Assembly: GCA_965197415.1 (NCBI GenBank)
Contig: OZ240207.1
Span: 2,356,001-2,420,000 of the forward strand
Direction of reading: 5' to 3'
DNA from: DAOUJI01 sp965197415
GTDB lineage: Bacteria > Chloroflexota > Dehalococcoidia > Lucifugimonadales > JAGWBF01
Length of the DNA stretch: 64,000 nt
Under the pieces are notes generated by a model. The model was given only the letters and a program-made list of their open reading frames with translations, was not told where the DNA came from and ran no database searches. The translations under genes and the position numbers were made by a program. Shown here piece by piece: positions 8,127 through 16,848 of this stretch; position 1 is the stretch's first letter, and every line of letters starts with the position of its first letter.

Positions 8127-8888
8127 CTAGACTCCAAGATAGGCTTCTATCACCTCCGGGCGGCTCAAGACCTCGTGCACGTCCCCCTGGGCGAGGAGCT
8201 TGCCGCTATCCAGCACAATCAAGTGGTCGGGCAGCTCCCGGACTATGTCCATGTTGTGGGAGATGAGTATGATGGTGTTCCCGTCTTCCCGCATCTGGTT
8301 CATCAGGCCCTTCATCTTCTCCAGCATCTGGGGAAAGAGGCCAGCGAAGGGCTCGTCGAACATCAAGGTCTTTACGCCCATCGCCATGGCGCGTCCAATG
8401 CCCAGCAGCTTCCGCTGGCCGTAAGACAGGTTCATGGCGAGGTCGTTCCGCTTTTCCCACAAGCCTACGTCCTCCAGGACAGCCGCGACTTTGGCTCGGT
8501 AGGCGGGTTTTGTCCGTTCGAACAGAGCAGGAAAGAGCCTGCGTTTGGTCAGGACAACCATGACGTTGTCCCACACGGTCATCTGGTCGAACAGCCGCAC
8601 CTCCTGAAACGTGCGAGTGATGCCGTGGGCGGGGTTTTCGTGGGCCTTCACCTCTTTCAGGACGGCGCCGTCGATTATAACCATTCCGCCGTCCAAGGGC
8701 AGTGTGCCTGTCAACAGGTTTATCAGGGTGGACTTCCCCGATCCGTTCGGACCGACTATGCTGGTCATTCCTTTCTTGGGGATGGACACGGTGAGTTGGT
8801 CCACCGCGTGAACGGCGCCGAAGCGCTTGGAGATTTCGACGGTCTCAAGGGCGAACGGCTCGCCTGATTGGACAGGTCCCTCGCTCAT
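8127..8888 (-). CDS. livG: branched-chain amino-acid type ABC transporter, ATPase LivG
   Basis: 253 residues from ATG 8888, which overlaps the livM stop as ATGA (translational coupling). Upstream codons in the same open frame belong to the livM region and are not LivG-like. It shows Walker A GPNGSGKST, the Q-loop TFQEVRLF, signature LSYGQRKLLGIG, Walker B TLMFDEPFAGL and the switch SHNMD. The C-terminus ends EVIEAYLGV, the usual LivG ending. It pairs with LivF to form the nucleotide-binding dimer of the transporter. Confidence 0.95.
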   Translation of the reverse strand: MSEGPVQSGEPFALETVEISKRFGAVHAVDQLTVSIPKKGMTSIVGPNGSGKSTLINLLTGTLPLDGGMVIIDGAVLKEVKAHENPAHGITRTFQEVRLFDQMTVWDNVMVVLTKRRLFPALFERTKPAYRAKVAAVLEDVGLWEKRNDLAMNLSYGQRKLLGIGRAMAMGVKTLMFDEPFAGLFPQMLEKMKGLMNQMREDGNTIILISHNMDIVRELPDHLIVLDSGKLLAQGDVHEVLSRPEVIEAYLGV

Positions 8889-9913
8889 AGCCTGTACCTC
8901 CCAACCAGGCCCTGGGGCCTGAACAGCATAAGCAGCGCCAGCAGTAAGCCCAGAATTACCAGCCGGGCCTGTCCGATGTACTCGGTGGGCAGGCCGGGTA
9001 TGAAGCGCATCCCCTCTTCCAAGAGAACGAAGGCCATTGCGCCTAAGAGCGATCCCCATATAGTGGCCAGTCCGCCGAGTATCACTATGGCGACCAGGAG
9101 CATGGATTCCAGCAAAATGAAGGAGTTGGGGTCCACGAAGCTGGTCCACGCAGAGAACAGACCGCCGGCCAGCCCCGCCATCATGGCTGAGATAGTCCAC
9201 ACCGCAAGCTTGTAATGGGTCGCCTGGTAGCCGAACACTCCAATGGCCTGCTCATCTTCCCGTATGGCCGTGAGCACCCTCCCGAACGACGAGGTGACTA
9301 TGAACCAGGAAATGAGCATGATGATGGCCAACAACACCAGCACAAGGCCCAGGAACTCCAATTCTCCGTTGAACGTCCACCCACCAATGGCGGGGCGGGG
9401 CACCTGGTGGATGCCGAATGCGCCCCGGGTGAGGTCCCGCCAGTTCAGGAAGACGTTGAAGCTGATAATTGCAAATCCAAAGGAGACCAGGACGAAGATG
9501 TCGTCCCTGAACCGGTTGAACACGACTCCCACGACAATTGCCACCAGGCCGGCCAGGATCATACCGACCGGCAGAGCTGCAAAGAACGGCCAATCAAAGG
9601 TCGGTATCGCGCCCGTGCGCAGTTGATCGTATGACGCTTCCGAGGTGAGAATCGCAGTGGTGTAGGCGCCAATGCCGAAGAAGCCGATGTGACCCACCGA
9701 CAGCAGCCCAGTGAAGCCCACTACCAGGTTCAGGCTCACCGCCAGTATTGCCCAGATGCCGAACACCGTTCCTATGGCGATGGTGAATCCGACCCCCTGC
9801 CACAGCATAAACCCGATGGCCCACGAGACGATGAGCAGGTTCGCCCATAGCTCTATGTTGCCCCTGGCGGACGCCAGAAGCGCCTGACGGTCGCGGCGAA
9901 GACCCGTCAGCAC
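8885..9913 (-). CDS. livM: branched-chain amino-acid type ABC transporter, permease LivM
   Basis: 342 residues from GTG 9913, preceded by GGGAG at 7 bases. About nine or ten hydrophobic segments; it carries the LivM-type stretch LAVSLNLVVGFTGLLSVGHI (about residues 57-76) and a C-terminal ILGGLATIWGSLLGA, the coupling-helix region that contacts the ATPases. It lies 30 bp after livH and overlaps livG by 4 bp. Length and order are as expected for the family. Confidence 0.94.
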   Translation of the reverse strand: MLTGLRRDRQALLASARGNIELWANLLIVSWAIGFMLWQGVGFTIAIGTVFGIWAILAVSLNLVVGFTGLLSVGHIGFFGIGAYTTAILTSEASYDQLRTGAIPTFDWPFFAALPVGMILAGLVAIVVGVVFNRFRDDIFVLVSFGFAIISFNVFLNWRDLTRGAFGIHQVPRPAIGGWTFNGELEFLGLVLVLLAIIMLISWFIVTSSFGRVLTAIREDEQAIGVFGYQATHYKLAVWTISAMMAGLAGGLFSAWTSFVDPNSFILLESMLLVAIVILGGLATIWGSLLGAMAFVLLEEGMRFIPGLPTEYIGQARLVILGLLLALLMLFRPQGLVGRYRL

Positions 9914-9943
9914 TCCGATTCTCCCGATTCCTTCTTCATCCCA

Positions 9944-11404
9944 TCACTTTCTGGGCAGTAGGCCCCTGGGCCAGAACGATAGGAACAATATAAGAACAAT
10001 GAAGGATATTACGTCCTTCCATTCCCCCGCCAAGTCCCATATCCCGAACTGCTCGATCATTCCCAGGGTGAATCCGCCTACGATGGCTCCGTAGAGGTTT
10101 CCGATGCCGCCCACCACGGACGCAATCCAGCCTTTTAAGAGGAGGAGCAGGCCCATTCTGGGCTGTATGGCTGTGTCGTGGCCGGTTAGAATTCCGGCCA
10201 TAGCCGCATAGACGGCGCCTATGAAGAACACCGCAGCGATTATCACCGTGGTGTTGATGCCCACCACCTTGGACACCTCTTCATCGTCGCCTATGGCCCG
10301 CACGGCCTTTCCGAACGCTGTCAACTTGAGGACCAACAACAGAGCCACAAAGCCTGCCAGGGCCACCCCTATGGTGAATACGTTGAACCCCTTGATGTTT
10401 GCGCCTCCGACGGTCCAGGGTTCGTTCCCGAACGCCTCGGGCAGGGGACGTGCGGCTGTCTGAAATACGATGGTGATCGCGGCCGTCAGCGCCAGCAGGA
10501 CCCCCAGGGACGCCACCAGCATGATGAGAGGGGACCGCGCCCGCACCCGCATGTACACGTACATCCCGCGGTAAAGGCCGAGGCCGACGACGCCCGCCAG
10601 CACGCACGACACTCCCCAGCTCAGGTAGAGCTGGGACCCGGGAGCGTTGGCCACCAGGTATCCGCCGTACGCCCCCACCACGGCCGCCTCCAGTAGGGCC
10701 GCGCCCAGTACGACCGCCCCCAGTATGGCCGCTCCAATCCCTGCGGCTGTAAGGAACTCCCAGAGACTCCCTGCATTGGACCTTCGGCGGAAGCCTTGGT
10801 GCAACGCCCACAGGACCACAACTCCCGTCACCGCGCCAACTGCCGGAGCGAGCAACAAATTCAATTCGCTTGGGTAAGAGAGCACAAACCCCGTGTAGAC
10901 CCCCAGGCCTGCTGCCAGCAGTCCGATGGACGGACGGGCAACCGACTTGAAACGCTCTCGAATCCGTGAAGTCAGTCCGGCGTTGAGTGCCCAGGCGGCA
11001 ACTGCTGCCACCGTCGCGGCGAACAACACATTAACGTAGACTTCGTTGACCTCGTACTGGCCTCCCAGGGTATCGTGGGACCTCAGGTAGAAGACCCCGT
11101 AGGCGCCTATTGCGGCGGCGGCGCCATAGTAAAGGTCGAAGAACCAGACGGTGCTGTACACCAGGGTGAACCCCATCGCGAGCAGCGCGTACACTGCCCC
11201 GACGGACAGCCCGTTAAAGGCAAACTGGGTGGCCTGTTCGGGAGACTGGGTTATCTTCCAGACGACATAGGCCGCCGCCATCGTTGCCAGTGTGATGGCG
11301 AGGAGCCTGCCCGAGCCGACACCGCGTACAATCAAGCGGACCCCCAAAGGAACTTCAGCCGGACGATTCCGGGATACGCCGATGGACCAGCTACGCCGGC
11401 CCAT
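9944..11404 (-). CDS. livH: branched-chain amino-acid type ABC transporter, permease LivH with an extra hydrophobic insert
   Basis: 486 residues from ATG 11404, preceded by AAGGA at 7 bases. LivH proteins are normally about 290-300 residues. The N-terminal core (FNGLSVGAVYALLAMGFTLV, residues about 62-81) and the C-terminal half (AFGKAVRAIGDDEE, then GILTGHD and SVVGGIGNLYGAIVGG) are normal. Between them, roughly residues 110-280, lie about 170 extra residues with several predicted membrane segments and short basic loops. The frame is intact and codon use looks like the neighbours, so this is a real longer protein and not an artefact. It sits 16 bp after livJ. Confidence 0.88.
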   Translation of the reverse strand: MGRRSWSIGVSRNRPAEVPLGVRLIVRGVGSGRLLAITLATMAAAYVVWKITQSPEQATQFAFNGLSVGAVYALLAMGFTLVYSTVWFFDLYYGAAAAIGAYGVFYLRSHDTLGGQYEVNEVYVNVLFAATVAAVAAWALNAGLTSRIRERFKSVARPSIGLLAAGLGVYTGFVLSYPSELNLLLAPAVGAVTGVVVLWALHQGFRRRSNAGSLWEFLTAAGIGAAILGAVVLGAALLEAAVVGAYGGYLVANAPGSQLYLSWGVSCVLAGVVGLGLYRGMYVYMRVRARSPLIMLVASLGVLLALTAAITIVFQTAARPLPEAFGNEPWTVGGANIKGFNVFTIGVALAGFVALLLVLKLTAFGKAVRAIGDDEEVSKVVGINTTVIIAAVFFIGAVYAAMAGILTGHDTAIQPRMGLLLLLKGWIASVVGGIGNLYGAIVGGFTLGMIEQFGIWDLAGEWKDVISFIVLILFLSFWPRGLLPRK

Positions 11405-11420
11405 CGGCTATTCCTTGACT

Positions 11421-12599
11421 TTACTGAGTCGGAGCGGGCCCCAACACTTTGTAACCCTGGTTCTCCTCGGTCCTCTCGGCCACCGGCAGCACCTCTACGA
11501 CGACGTTGGACAGGCCTACGACCTCGCCCTTTTCGTCGAAGCTGTAGTTGTCGCCAATCGTCCCGCTCCAGGTGATGTCATACATGCAGTCCCTGAAACC
11601 GTCAGCATCCTGGTCGTCGTCGGTCTGCTTCAGGCACTCGGCGGTGATGTACACGTCATCGTAGGCGGAACCCAGATACCAGGCCAGGGTGACATAGTCG
11701 TATTTCTGCCGGAAGTTGGCGAGCACTTCCTGGGCCTTGGTGTTCGACGGGTCCAGGTCGGTCTGTATGGCCTTGAGGCCAGTGGCAGCCTCGCCGGCTA
11801 TCTCCAATGCGGTTGCGCCGACAGGGACCACTTCGGAGTACATCGGCCCATCGTAGCCCAGTTCCCGAGCTTGTTTGACAATCGTGCCGCCGGAGGACTC
11901 GGACTGGGACGCTATGTGGAGCGCATCCGGGTCCTCATTGAGCAGCTTGGTCAGTTGGGTCCTGAAGTCGGTGACGTCGGACGCGTAGCGTTCCTCCGCG
12001 ACCAATTCGCCGCCCCGCTTCTGGAACTGCTCGACGGTCGTACGCCTGACACCCTCTGCGTAGTCCGTCGCCTCGGTGATGGTGGCCAGCCTGCGGGCGC
12101 CGTCCGCCCACATGACGTTGCCGGTGTCAATGCCCAGTTGGAGGTCGCTCAACGAGGTCCGGAAGATGTAGTCGCCGGCGTCTGCGATGTCGGGGTTGGT
12201 GGCCAGGCCGGAGAACATTATCACTCCGTCCTCGTCCGCCAGGGGAGCGGCGCCCAGCATGGCTCCGCTGCAGGAGGTGCCGAGGATGATTTTGACGCCG
12301 TCCACGTCGGTCAGTTTTCTGTACGCGGTAATCGAGTCCTGGGCGGCGCATTTGGAGTCCTCGACGATTAGCTCTAACATGCGCCCGTTGATGCCGCCCG
12401 CAGCATTAATCTCTTCAACGGCCAGCTCTTTGGCTTGAACGGCCACGGTTCCGTAGGTCTGGCCCGGGCCCGTGAGAGATTCCATGACGCCTATCCGGAA
12501 GGGCTCGTCGTCCCCGTCACCTCCGCAAGCCATGGCCGCCGACGCAACAATCGCCAGCAACCCCAGCAAGACAATCCGCGTCAAAGATGAGAGTCGCAT
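11421..12599 (-). CDS. branched-chain amino-acid type ABC transporter, substrate-binding lipoprotein
   Basis: 392 residues from ATG 12599, behind a strong ribosome site (AGGAGG, 6 bases). A lipoprotein signal ends at AMACGG, and the mature domain begins with FRIGVMESLTGPGQTYG, the type 1 periplasmic-binding fold of LivJ/LivK. The middle part has the family's ILGTSCSGAMLGAAPLADED region that shapes the ligand site. First gene of the liv operon, 16 bp ahead of livH. The ligand is probably a branched-chain amino acid or similar small amide, but family members vary widely. Confidence 0.92.
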   Translation of the reverse strand: MRLSSLTRIVLLGLLAIVASAAMACGGDGDDEPFRIGVMESLTGPGQTYGTVAVQAKELAVEEINAAGGINGRMLELIVEDSKCAAQDSITAYRKLTDVDGVKIILGTSCSGAMLGAAPLADEDGVIMFSGLATNPDIADAGDYIFRTSLSDLQLGIDTGNVMWADGARRLATITEATDYAEGVRRTTVEQFQKRGGELVAEERYASDVTDFRTQLTKLLNEDPDALHIASQSESSGGTIVKQARELGYDGPMYSEVVPVGATALEIAGEAATGLKAIQTDLDPSNTKAQEVLANFRQKYDYVTLAWYLGSAYDDVYITAECLKQTDDDQDADGFRDCMYDITWSGTIGDNYSFDEKGEVVGLSNVVVEVLPVAERTEENQGYKVLGPAPTQ

Positions 12600-12714
12600 G
12601 GCACGCCTCCTGCAAGGCAGAATGTTCACTACGTCGCCTTCCGAGTATGGTAGCGCTATTTTAACGTTTCTTGAATACCTGCCCGACAAAATGTTTTAGA
12701 TTTTGGGGATTCCC

Positions 12715-12743
12715 TTGCAGACGGCGTTCCGTCCTGATAAGAT
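12715..12743 (+). promoter_or_regulatory. sigma-70-type promoter of the pyr operon
   Basis: TTGCAG at 12715-12720, a 17-base spacer and TAAGAT at 12738-12743. The expected start point near 12750 precedes the PyrR-binding hairpin by about 20 bases, the layout required for attenuation. Confidence 0.7.
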
Positions 12744-12772
12744 TCGGTTCAACCAAAAACGAATAGCAAAAT

Positions 12773-12813
12773 GCCAATCCTTTAATTCAGTCCTGTGAGG
12801 CTGGCAAGGCGGC
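12773..12813 (+). promoter_or_regulatory. PyrR-binding RNA element (pyr attenuator)
   Basis: The transcript contains CAGTCCTGTGAGGCTGGC at 12788-12805, a close match to the PyrR-binding loop consensus (AGUCCnGnGAGGCU). It is flanked by GCC..CCTT and AAGG..GGC, which form the lower stem. In Gram-positive bacteria, UMP- or UTP-bound PyrR grips this hairpin and lets the downstream terminator form. The terminator lies at 12851-12880. Confidence 0.88.
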
Positions 12814-12850
12814 TGCTCTAAACCCATACCCCCACCTAGGTGAGCAATGC

Positions 12851-12880
12851 AACCCTTGTCAGAGTCGGCAAGGGTTTTTT
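12851..12880 (+). terminator. attenuator terminator directly upstream of pyrR
   Basis: AACCCTTG (12851-12858), a 10-base loop, CAAGGGTT (12869-12876) and a run of T through 12880. The right arm (AAGGG) is also the likely Shine-Dalgarno sequence of pyrR, whose ATG is at 12882, so the same hairpin can end transcription and hide the ribosome site. Confidence 0.85.
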
Positions 12881-12881
12881 C

Positions 12882-13463
12882 ATGGCCGGAAGAGCGGTGC
12901 AACCTGCGGCAAGCGTGGTCCTGGACGCCATCGGCGTTCGGAGAATTCTGTCGCGCATCGCCCACGAAATCGTGGAGCGTCACCAGGGCGTTGAGGACCT
13001 GGCCCTGGTGGGAATACGCACTCGAGGTCTCCCCCTGGCCCAGCGCATCACGGACGCAATACAGACTTTCGAAGACGCCGAAACTCCCGTGTATGAGCTG
13101 GACATCCGGCCTTACAGAGACGACATCCCCAGACCGAGGTTCAGGGCCGTGGCCGAGGGTTCCCCAATCGAAGTAGAGGGGAAGCGCATCGTGCTGGTCG
13201 ACGATGTCCTCTACACCGGGCGGACGGCCAGAGCTGCCCTGGACGCCCTGACGGATCTGGGGAGGCCCCGGCGGGTGCAGCTGGCAGTGCTGGTGGACAG
13301 GGGACACAGGGAGCTTCCCATCAGGGCCGACTACGTGGGGAAGAACATCCCCACAAGCCGCGGCGAGACGGTGAGAGTCAGGGTCGCCGAAGTTGATGGC
13401 AGCGACGAGGTGGTCCTCGACTCCAACTCGGTCCACCAACGGCGGTGGGAGGCCGCCTCCTAA
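12882..13463 (+). CDS. pyrR: pyr operon attenuation regulator / uracil phosphoribosyltransferase PyrR
   Basis: 193 residues from ATG 12882; an in-frame GTG at 12840 would start inside the attenuator and is rejected. It has the type I phosphoribosyltransferase site [20 protein letters not shown] and [12 protein letters not shown] near the N-terminus, as in Bacillus PyrR. It binds the leader hairpin at 12773-12813 when UMP or UTP is plentiful, and it may also make UMP from uracil. Its stop overlaps the pyrB start as TAATG, so the two are translated together. Confidence 0.95.
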   Translation: MAGRAVQPAASVVLDAIGVRRILSRIAHEIVERHQGVEDLALVGIRTRGLPLAQRITDAIQTFEDAETPVYELDIRPYRDDIPRPRFRAVAEGSPIEVEGKRIVLVDDVLYTGRTARAALDALTDLGRPRRVQLAVLVDRGHRELPIRADYVGKNIPTSRGETVRVRVAEVDGSDEVVLDSNSVHQRRWEAAS

Positions 13464-14839
13464 TGTATAAAGGCAGCCTGGTTTCCATCGACGACTTGTC
13501 CGTCGGCCAGATAGAAGACATCCTCGATCTTGCCAAGGATATAGAGGCTGATCGGGACAGCTTCTATGGCTTGGCCTCCAGGAAAATCATGGGGAGCCTG
13601 TTCCTCGAGCCCAGCACACGAACACGGGGCTCCTTCGAGGCTGCCATGAAGCGCCTGGGCGGCTCGGCTGTAACCGTCGCCGACCCACGCACGTCGTCGG
13701 TCGAAAAGGGCGAAACCCTGGCAGACACCATTCGGATATGGAGCGGGTACTCGGACTTCATCGTGCTGCGCCACCCGTGGGAAGGCGCCGCCCGGCTGGC
13801 CGCCGATTACAGCGAGGTGCCGGTCATAAACGCGGGCGACGGAGGCCACGAGCATCCAACCCAGACCCTGCTGGACCTCTACACCCTGCGCAAGGAGTTC
13901 GGTACCCTGGAAGGCCGCAAAATCGTCCTGTGCGGCGACCTGAAGAACGGCCGCACCGTTCATTCCCTGGTGTACGCGCTTCTCAGGTTCGGCTCCACGG
14001 TGATATGCCTGCCCGGGGAAGGGCTGGGATTGCCCGAGCACGTGGTCGACAAGATAGAGACAGAATATGGAATACCCACCCAGGAAGTCCGCCACGCCGG
14101 ACTGTCGGCCCTGTACAGTGACGACTCCGGCCCCGACGGAGGCCTTGTTGACGCAATATACATGACTCCAACCGAACCCCACAGTCTCACACTGTTTGGG
14201 TCTGTTGAGTTGCAGTTCGACAAAGAGGACTCCCTGGCCTTCTACGTGACCAGGCGGCAATCGGAAAGGGACTCGACCGGCAAGGGGCAGGCGGCCCTCG
14301 GGCGCTACCCGCGAATCAATGCCGATGTATTGAAGCAACCCGACTTTTCCAAGGCGGTAGTGCTTCATCCCCTGCCCAGGGTGGACGAAATATCCACCGA
14401 CGTGGACACGGACAGCCGCAGCAAGTATTTCGAACAGGCCCGGAACGGTGTGCCCGTGCGCATGGCTCTCATCGCGCTGATGCTGGGGTTTCGCCCCTGG
14501 AGAACCAGAGGGGAGGACGAACATCGGGTTGTCGAGGAGCCCATAGAAGTTCCTGGGAGCATCAGGTGCGACAATCCATCCTGCGCCGTGAACAATGAGC
14601 CAGCAAGCACAACAGCCCGGTTTACATTGCGCACGGCTCCGGTTACGCGGTTGATCTGCTGTTACTGTGAGCGAGCCGTCCGGCCCTCGCACTTCTCCTA
14701 TCCCCAAGGAGAGGCTCGTCAGCCCATAGACAAGTTCCCCGCGGAGGCGTCGGACCTTGGTGCGTACACCTTCTACACGGACGAACAGGCAGCTCCGGCT
14801 GAAGCCTTGCGTGCCTCTCAAGGGAGGGGCCAAAACTAA
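13463..14839 (+). CDS. pyrB: aspartate carbamoyltransferase with a C-terminal PyrI-like zinc domain
   Basis: 458 residues; PyrB catalytic chains are usually about 310. Residues 1 to about 350 form the catalytic chain: carbamoyl-phosphate loop EPSTRTRGSFEAA, KGETLADT, HPTQTLLDLYT, HPLPRVDEIST. It condenses carbamoyl phosphate with aspartate, the first committed step of UMP synthesis. After a linker comes a segment with CDNPSC, 24 residues, then CCYC, and the text NNEPASTTARFTLR. This lines up with the zinc domain of the PyrI regulatory chain (C-x4-C, x22-24, C-x2-C), while the nucleotide-binding domain of PyrI is absent. Start ATG 13463 overlaps the pyrR stop by one base and has GGGAGG upstream. 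Confidence 0.93.
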   Translation: MYKGSLVSIDDLSVGQIEDILDLAKDIEADRDSFYGLASRKIMGSLFLEPSTRTRGSFEAAMKRLGGSAVTVADPRTSSVEKGETLADTIRIWSGYSDFIVLRHPWEGAARLAADYSEVPVINAGDGGHEHPTQTLLDLYTLRKEFGTLEGRKIVLCGDLKNGRTVHSLVYALLRFGSTVICLPGEGLGLPEHVVDKIETEYGIPTQEVRHAGLSALYSDDSGPDGGLVDAIYMTPTEPHSLTLFGSVELQFDKEDSLAFYVTRRQSERDSTGKGQAALGRYPRINADVLKQPDFSKAVVLHPLPRVDEISTDVDTDSRSKYFEQARNGVPVRMALIALMLGFRPWRTRGEDEHRVVEEPIEVPGSIRCDNPSCAVNNEPASTTARFTLRTAPVTRLICCYCERAVRPSHFSYPQGEARQPIDKFPAEASDLGAYTFYTDEQAAPAEALRASQGRGQN

Positions 14840-14862
14840 GAATGAGAACGGTGTAGCGGTTA

Positions 14863-16005
14863 TTGGCTGAAACGGCTTATCTGACGTTGGAAGACGGCGC
14901 GTCCTTCCGGGGCGAAGCCCTAGGAGCCGCCATTCTCGGCCACGGTGAAGTCGTATTCAACACCTCCATGACCGGCTACCAGGAGGTCCTGACCGACCCG
15001 TCCTACGCTGGGCAAATCGTGGTGTTGACATATCCCCTGGCCGGGAACTACGGCATCAATCCCGACGACTTCGAGTCCCGGCAAATTCAAGTGGCCGGGC
15101 TGGTGGTCAGAGAGCACTGCGACTATCCGAGCCACGGCCTGAGCAACATGAGCCTTCACAGTTTCCTGGAGTCTCAGAACATTCCGGCCATTCAGGGAGT
15201 GGACACCAGGGCGATAACCCGACGCCTACGCACCAGGGGCGTGATGATGGGGATAATCCAGCCCGACGATGGCGACGCCGCCCGCGCAGGGAACGAGGCT
15301 TCCGCGTTTATCCAGGAGATAGCGCCGGAAGGCGCCTTGGCCAGAATCAGGGACTTGCCCAGGTACGACAACCAGGACTTCGTGTCCAGAGTGTCGACTC
15401 GTGAACCCTACTCATGGAACCACGGCCCCGACGCAACCGCCGGGAACGAACGGCGCATCGTGGTCACCGACATGGGCCTCAAGTACAACATCCTGCGGCT
15501 CCTGAACCGCCGGGGCTGCCTGGTGGTCGCAGTCCCGGGGTCCTCCACCGCCGAGGAAATCATGTCCCTGAATCCCTCGGGCGTGCTCTTCTCTCCCGGG
15601 CCAGGCGACCCTGCACTGCTGGACGGCTTGGTGGGGACTGCCAGGAGCTTGATCGGGAAAGTCCCGTTGATGGGGATATGCCTGGGGCACCAGGTTATAG
15701 CCCGCGCTTTTGGCGCCGACACCTTCAAGCTCAAGTTCGGACACCGGGGAGCAAACCATCCCGTGAAAGATTTGGTTACTGGCAGGGTGCACATTACGGC
15801 CCAAAACCACGGCTATGCCGTCGACCCTCGATCATTGCCGTCGGGTCTGGAGGTTACCCAGGTCAATCTCCACGACGGCACGGTGGAAGGGATGAAGCAC
15901 TTGGACCTGCCGGTGTTGACCATCCAATATCACTCGGAAGCTTCGCCAGGCCCTCGCGACAACGAGGAAGTCTTCGACCGCTTCCTGGACATGGTCCCAG
16001 AGTAG
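14863..16005 (+). CDS. carA: carbamoyl-phosphate synthase small (glutaminase) subunit
   Basis: 380 residues. Start is TTG 14863, because every upstream in-frame start is cut off by a TAG. The N-terminal CarA domain (VVFNTSMTGYQEVLTDPSYA) is followed by a class I glutamine amidotransferase domain with SPGPGDP, the nucleophile Cys in MGICLGHQ, and the catalytic His in QYHSEASPGP. It releases ammonia from glutamine for carbamoyl phosphate made by CarB. It lies 23 bp after pyrB under the PyrR attenuator. carB and pyrC, often in such operons, are not in this window. Confidence 0.95.
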   Translation: MAETAYLTLEDGASFRGEALGAAILGHGEVVFNTSMTGYQEVLTDPSYAGQIVVLTYPLAGNYGINPDDFESRQIQVAGLVVREHCDYPSHGLSNMSLHSFLESQNIPAIQGVDTRAITRRLRTRGVMMGIIQPDDGDAARAGNEASAFIQEIAPEGALARIRDLPRYDNQDFVSRVSTREPYSWNHGPDATAGNERRIVVTDMGLKYNILRLLNRRGCLVVAVPGSSTAEEIMSLNPSGVLFSPGPGDPALLDGLVGTARSLIGKVPLMGICLGHQVIARAFGADTFKLKFGHRGANHPVKDLVTGRVHITAQNHGYAVDPRSLPSGLEVTQVNLHDGTVEGMKHLDLPVLTIQYHSEASPGPRDNEEVFDRFLDMVPE

Positions 16006-16027
16006 CTTCCGTTCACCTACATCTCAA

Positions 16028-16057
16028 TCTTCCCCCTCAATATTGGGAAGAGGTTTT
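16028..16057 (+). terminator. weak hairpin terminator after carA
   Basis: TCTTCCC (16028-16034) and GGGAAGA (16045-16051) form a 7-bp stem, followed by GGTTTTG. The short T run makes it a weak candidate; it lies 22 bp after the carA stop in a 149-bp gap with no gene. Confidence 0.4.
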
Positions 16058-16154
16058 GCGTAGGTCTCTCAAAGGCCCCGTCAACAGGCAGGGTTGACTA
16101 GACCTTGGGTAGGGTGGGAAACTAGCCGTCAGACCCCCAAGCCTTGGAGCCCCG

Positions 16155-16823
16155 TTGATCATCGACCTCCATACCCATTCCTTCCCCCGTTCGGATGACA
16201 GCTTCGTCGGCCCCGATGAGCTTATCGAAAAAGCCAAATCAATAGGATTGGACGCCATCTGTTTCACCGAGCACGACTACTTCTGGGACGTAGATTCCCT
16301 ACGGGGCCTCAGCGCCCGCCATGATTTCCTGGTCCTTTCAGGATGCGAAATAAACACCGACTCAGGGCACGTGCTGGCCTTCGGGCTGACCGGGTACCGG
16401 TTCGGGATGCACAAAGTGCATGTGCTGGACGACCTTACAAGGCAGGCGGGAGGCGCGTTGATAGCCGCTCACCCTTATCGCAGGCGGTTCCTGCCTGAGC
16501 ACGCCCATAAGCCCAACTACTATCAGAGCATGATTGACGACGCCTGCACCGATCCCATCTTCAGGGTCTGCGACGCTGTTGAAGGACTGAACGGCCGGGC
16601 CACCGAGGGCGAGACGAAATTTTCGTTGGACCTCAGCGACCAGCTGGAAATGAGGACCGTCGGAGGCAGCGACGCCCACCGGCTCCACACCCTGGGAGCC
16701 GCGGCCACTGAGTTTCACCGCAGGGTGGACTCGGTAGAGACTCTCGTGCAGGAAATCAAGACCGGCCGGTTTCACCACGTGGCTTTGGTGGAAGACCCGG
16801 CGGCACAACCAAAGCGAGGTTGA
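16155..16823 (+). CDS. PHP-domain metal-dependent phosphoesterase-like protein
   Basis: 222 residues. TTG 16155 is chosen because GGAG lies 6 bases upstream and the protein then begins with the metal motif IIDLHTHSFPRSD. Further metal ligands are FTEHDYFWD, LSGCEIN, AAHPYRRRF and GGSDAH, the PHP domain pattern (three metal ions, hydrolysis of phosphate esters). Stand-alone PHP proteins of this size include histidinol-phosphatase-like and 3',5'-nucleotide phosphatase members; the substrate is not predictable. It lies 25 bp ahead of the ABC ATPase gene, possibly in one transcript. Confidence 0.85.
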   Translation: MIIDLHTHSFPRSDDSFVGPDELIEKAKSIGLDAICFTEHDYFWDVDSLRGLSARHDFLVLSGCEINTDSGHVLAFGLTGYRFGMHKVHVLDDLTRQAGGALIAAHPYRRRFLPEHAHKPNYYQSMIDDACTDPIFRVCDAVEGLNGRATEGETKFSLDLSDQLEMRTVGGSDAHRLHTLGAAATEFHRRVDSVETLVQEIKTGRFHHVALVEDPAAQPKRG

Positions 16824-16848
16824 TCCCCAGGAATCTAAAGAGGGTGTT

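Noticed and set aside
8115..8867. Plus-strand open frame of 250 codons opposite livG
   Set aside because: livG is fully supported by ATPase motifs; the antisense text has no family pattern.
12600..12700. Promoter for the liv operon (TAAAAT near 12660 on the minus strand)
   Set aside because: A -10-like box is present, but no -35 at a normal distance; not strong enough to list.
12696..14833. Minus-strand open frames opposite pyrR and pyrB
   Set aside because: They are shadows of well-supported plus-strand genes and would run through the attenuator.
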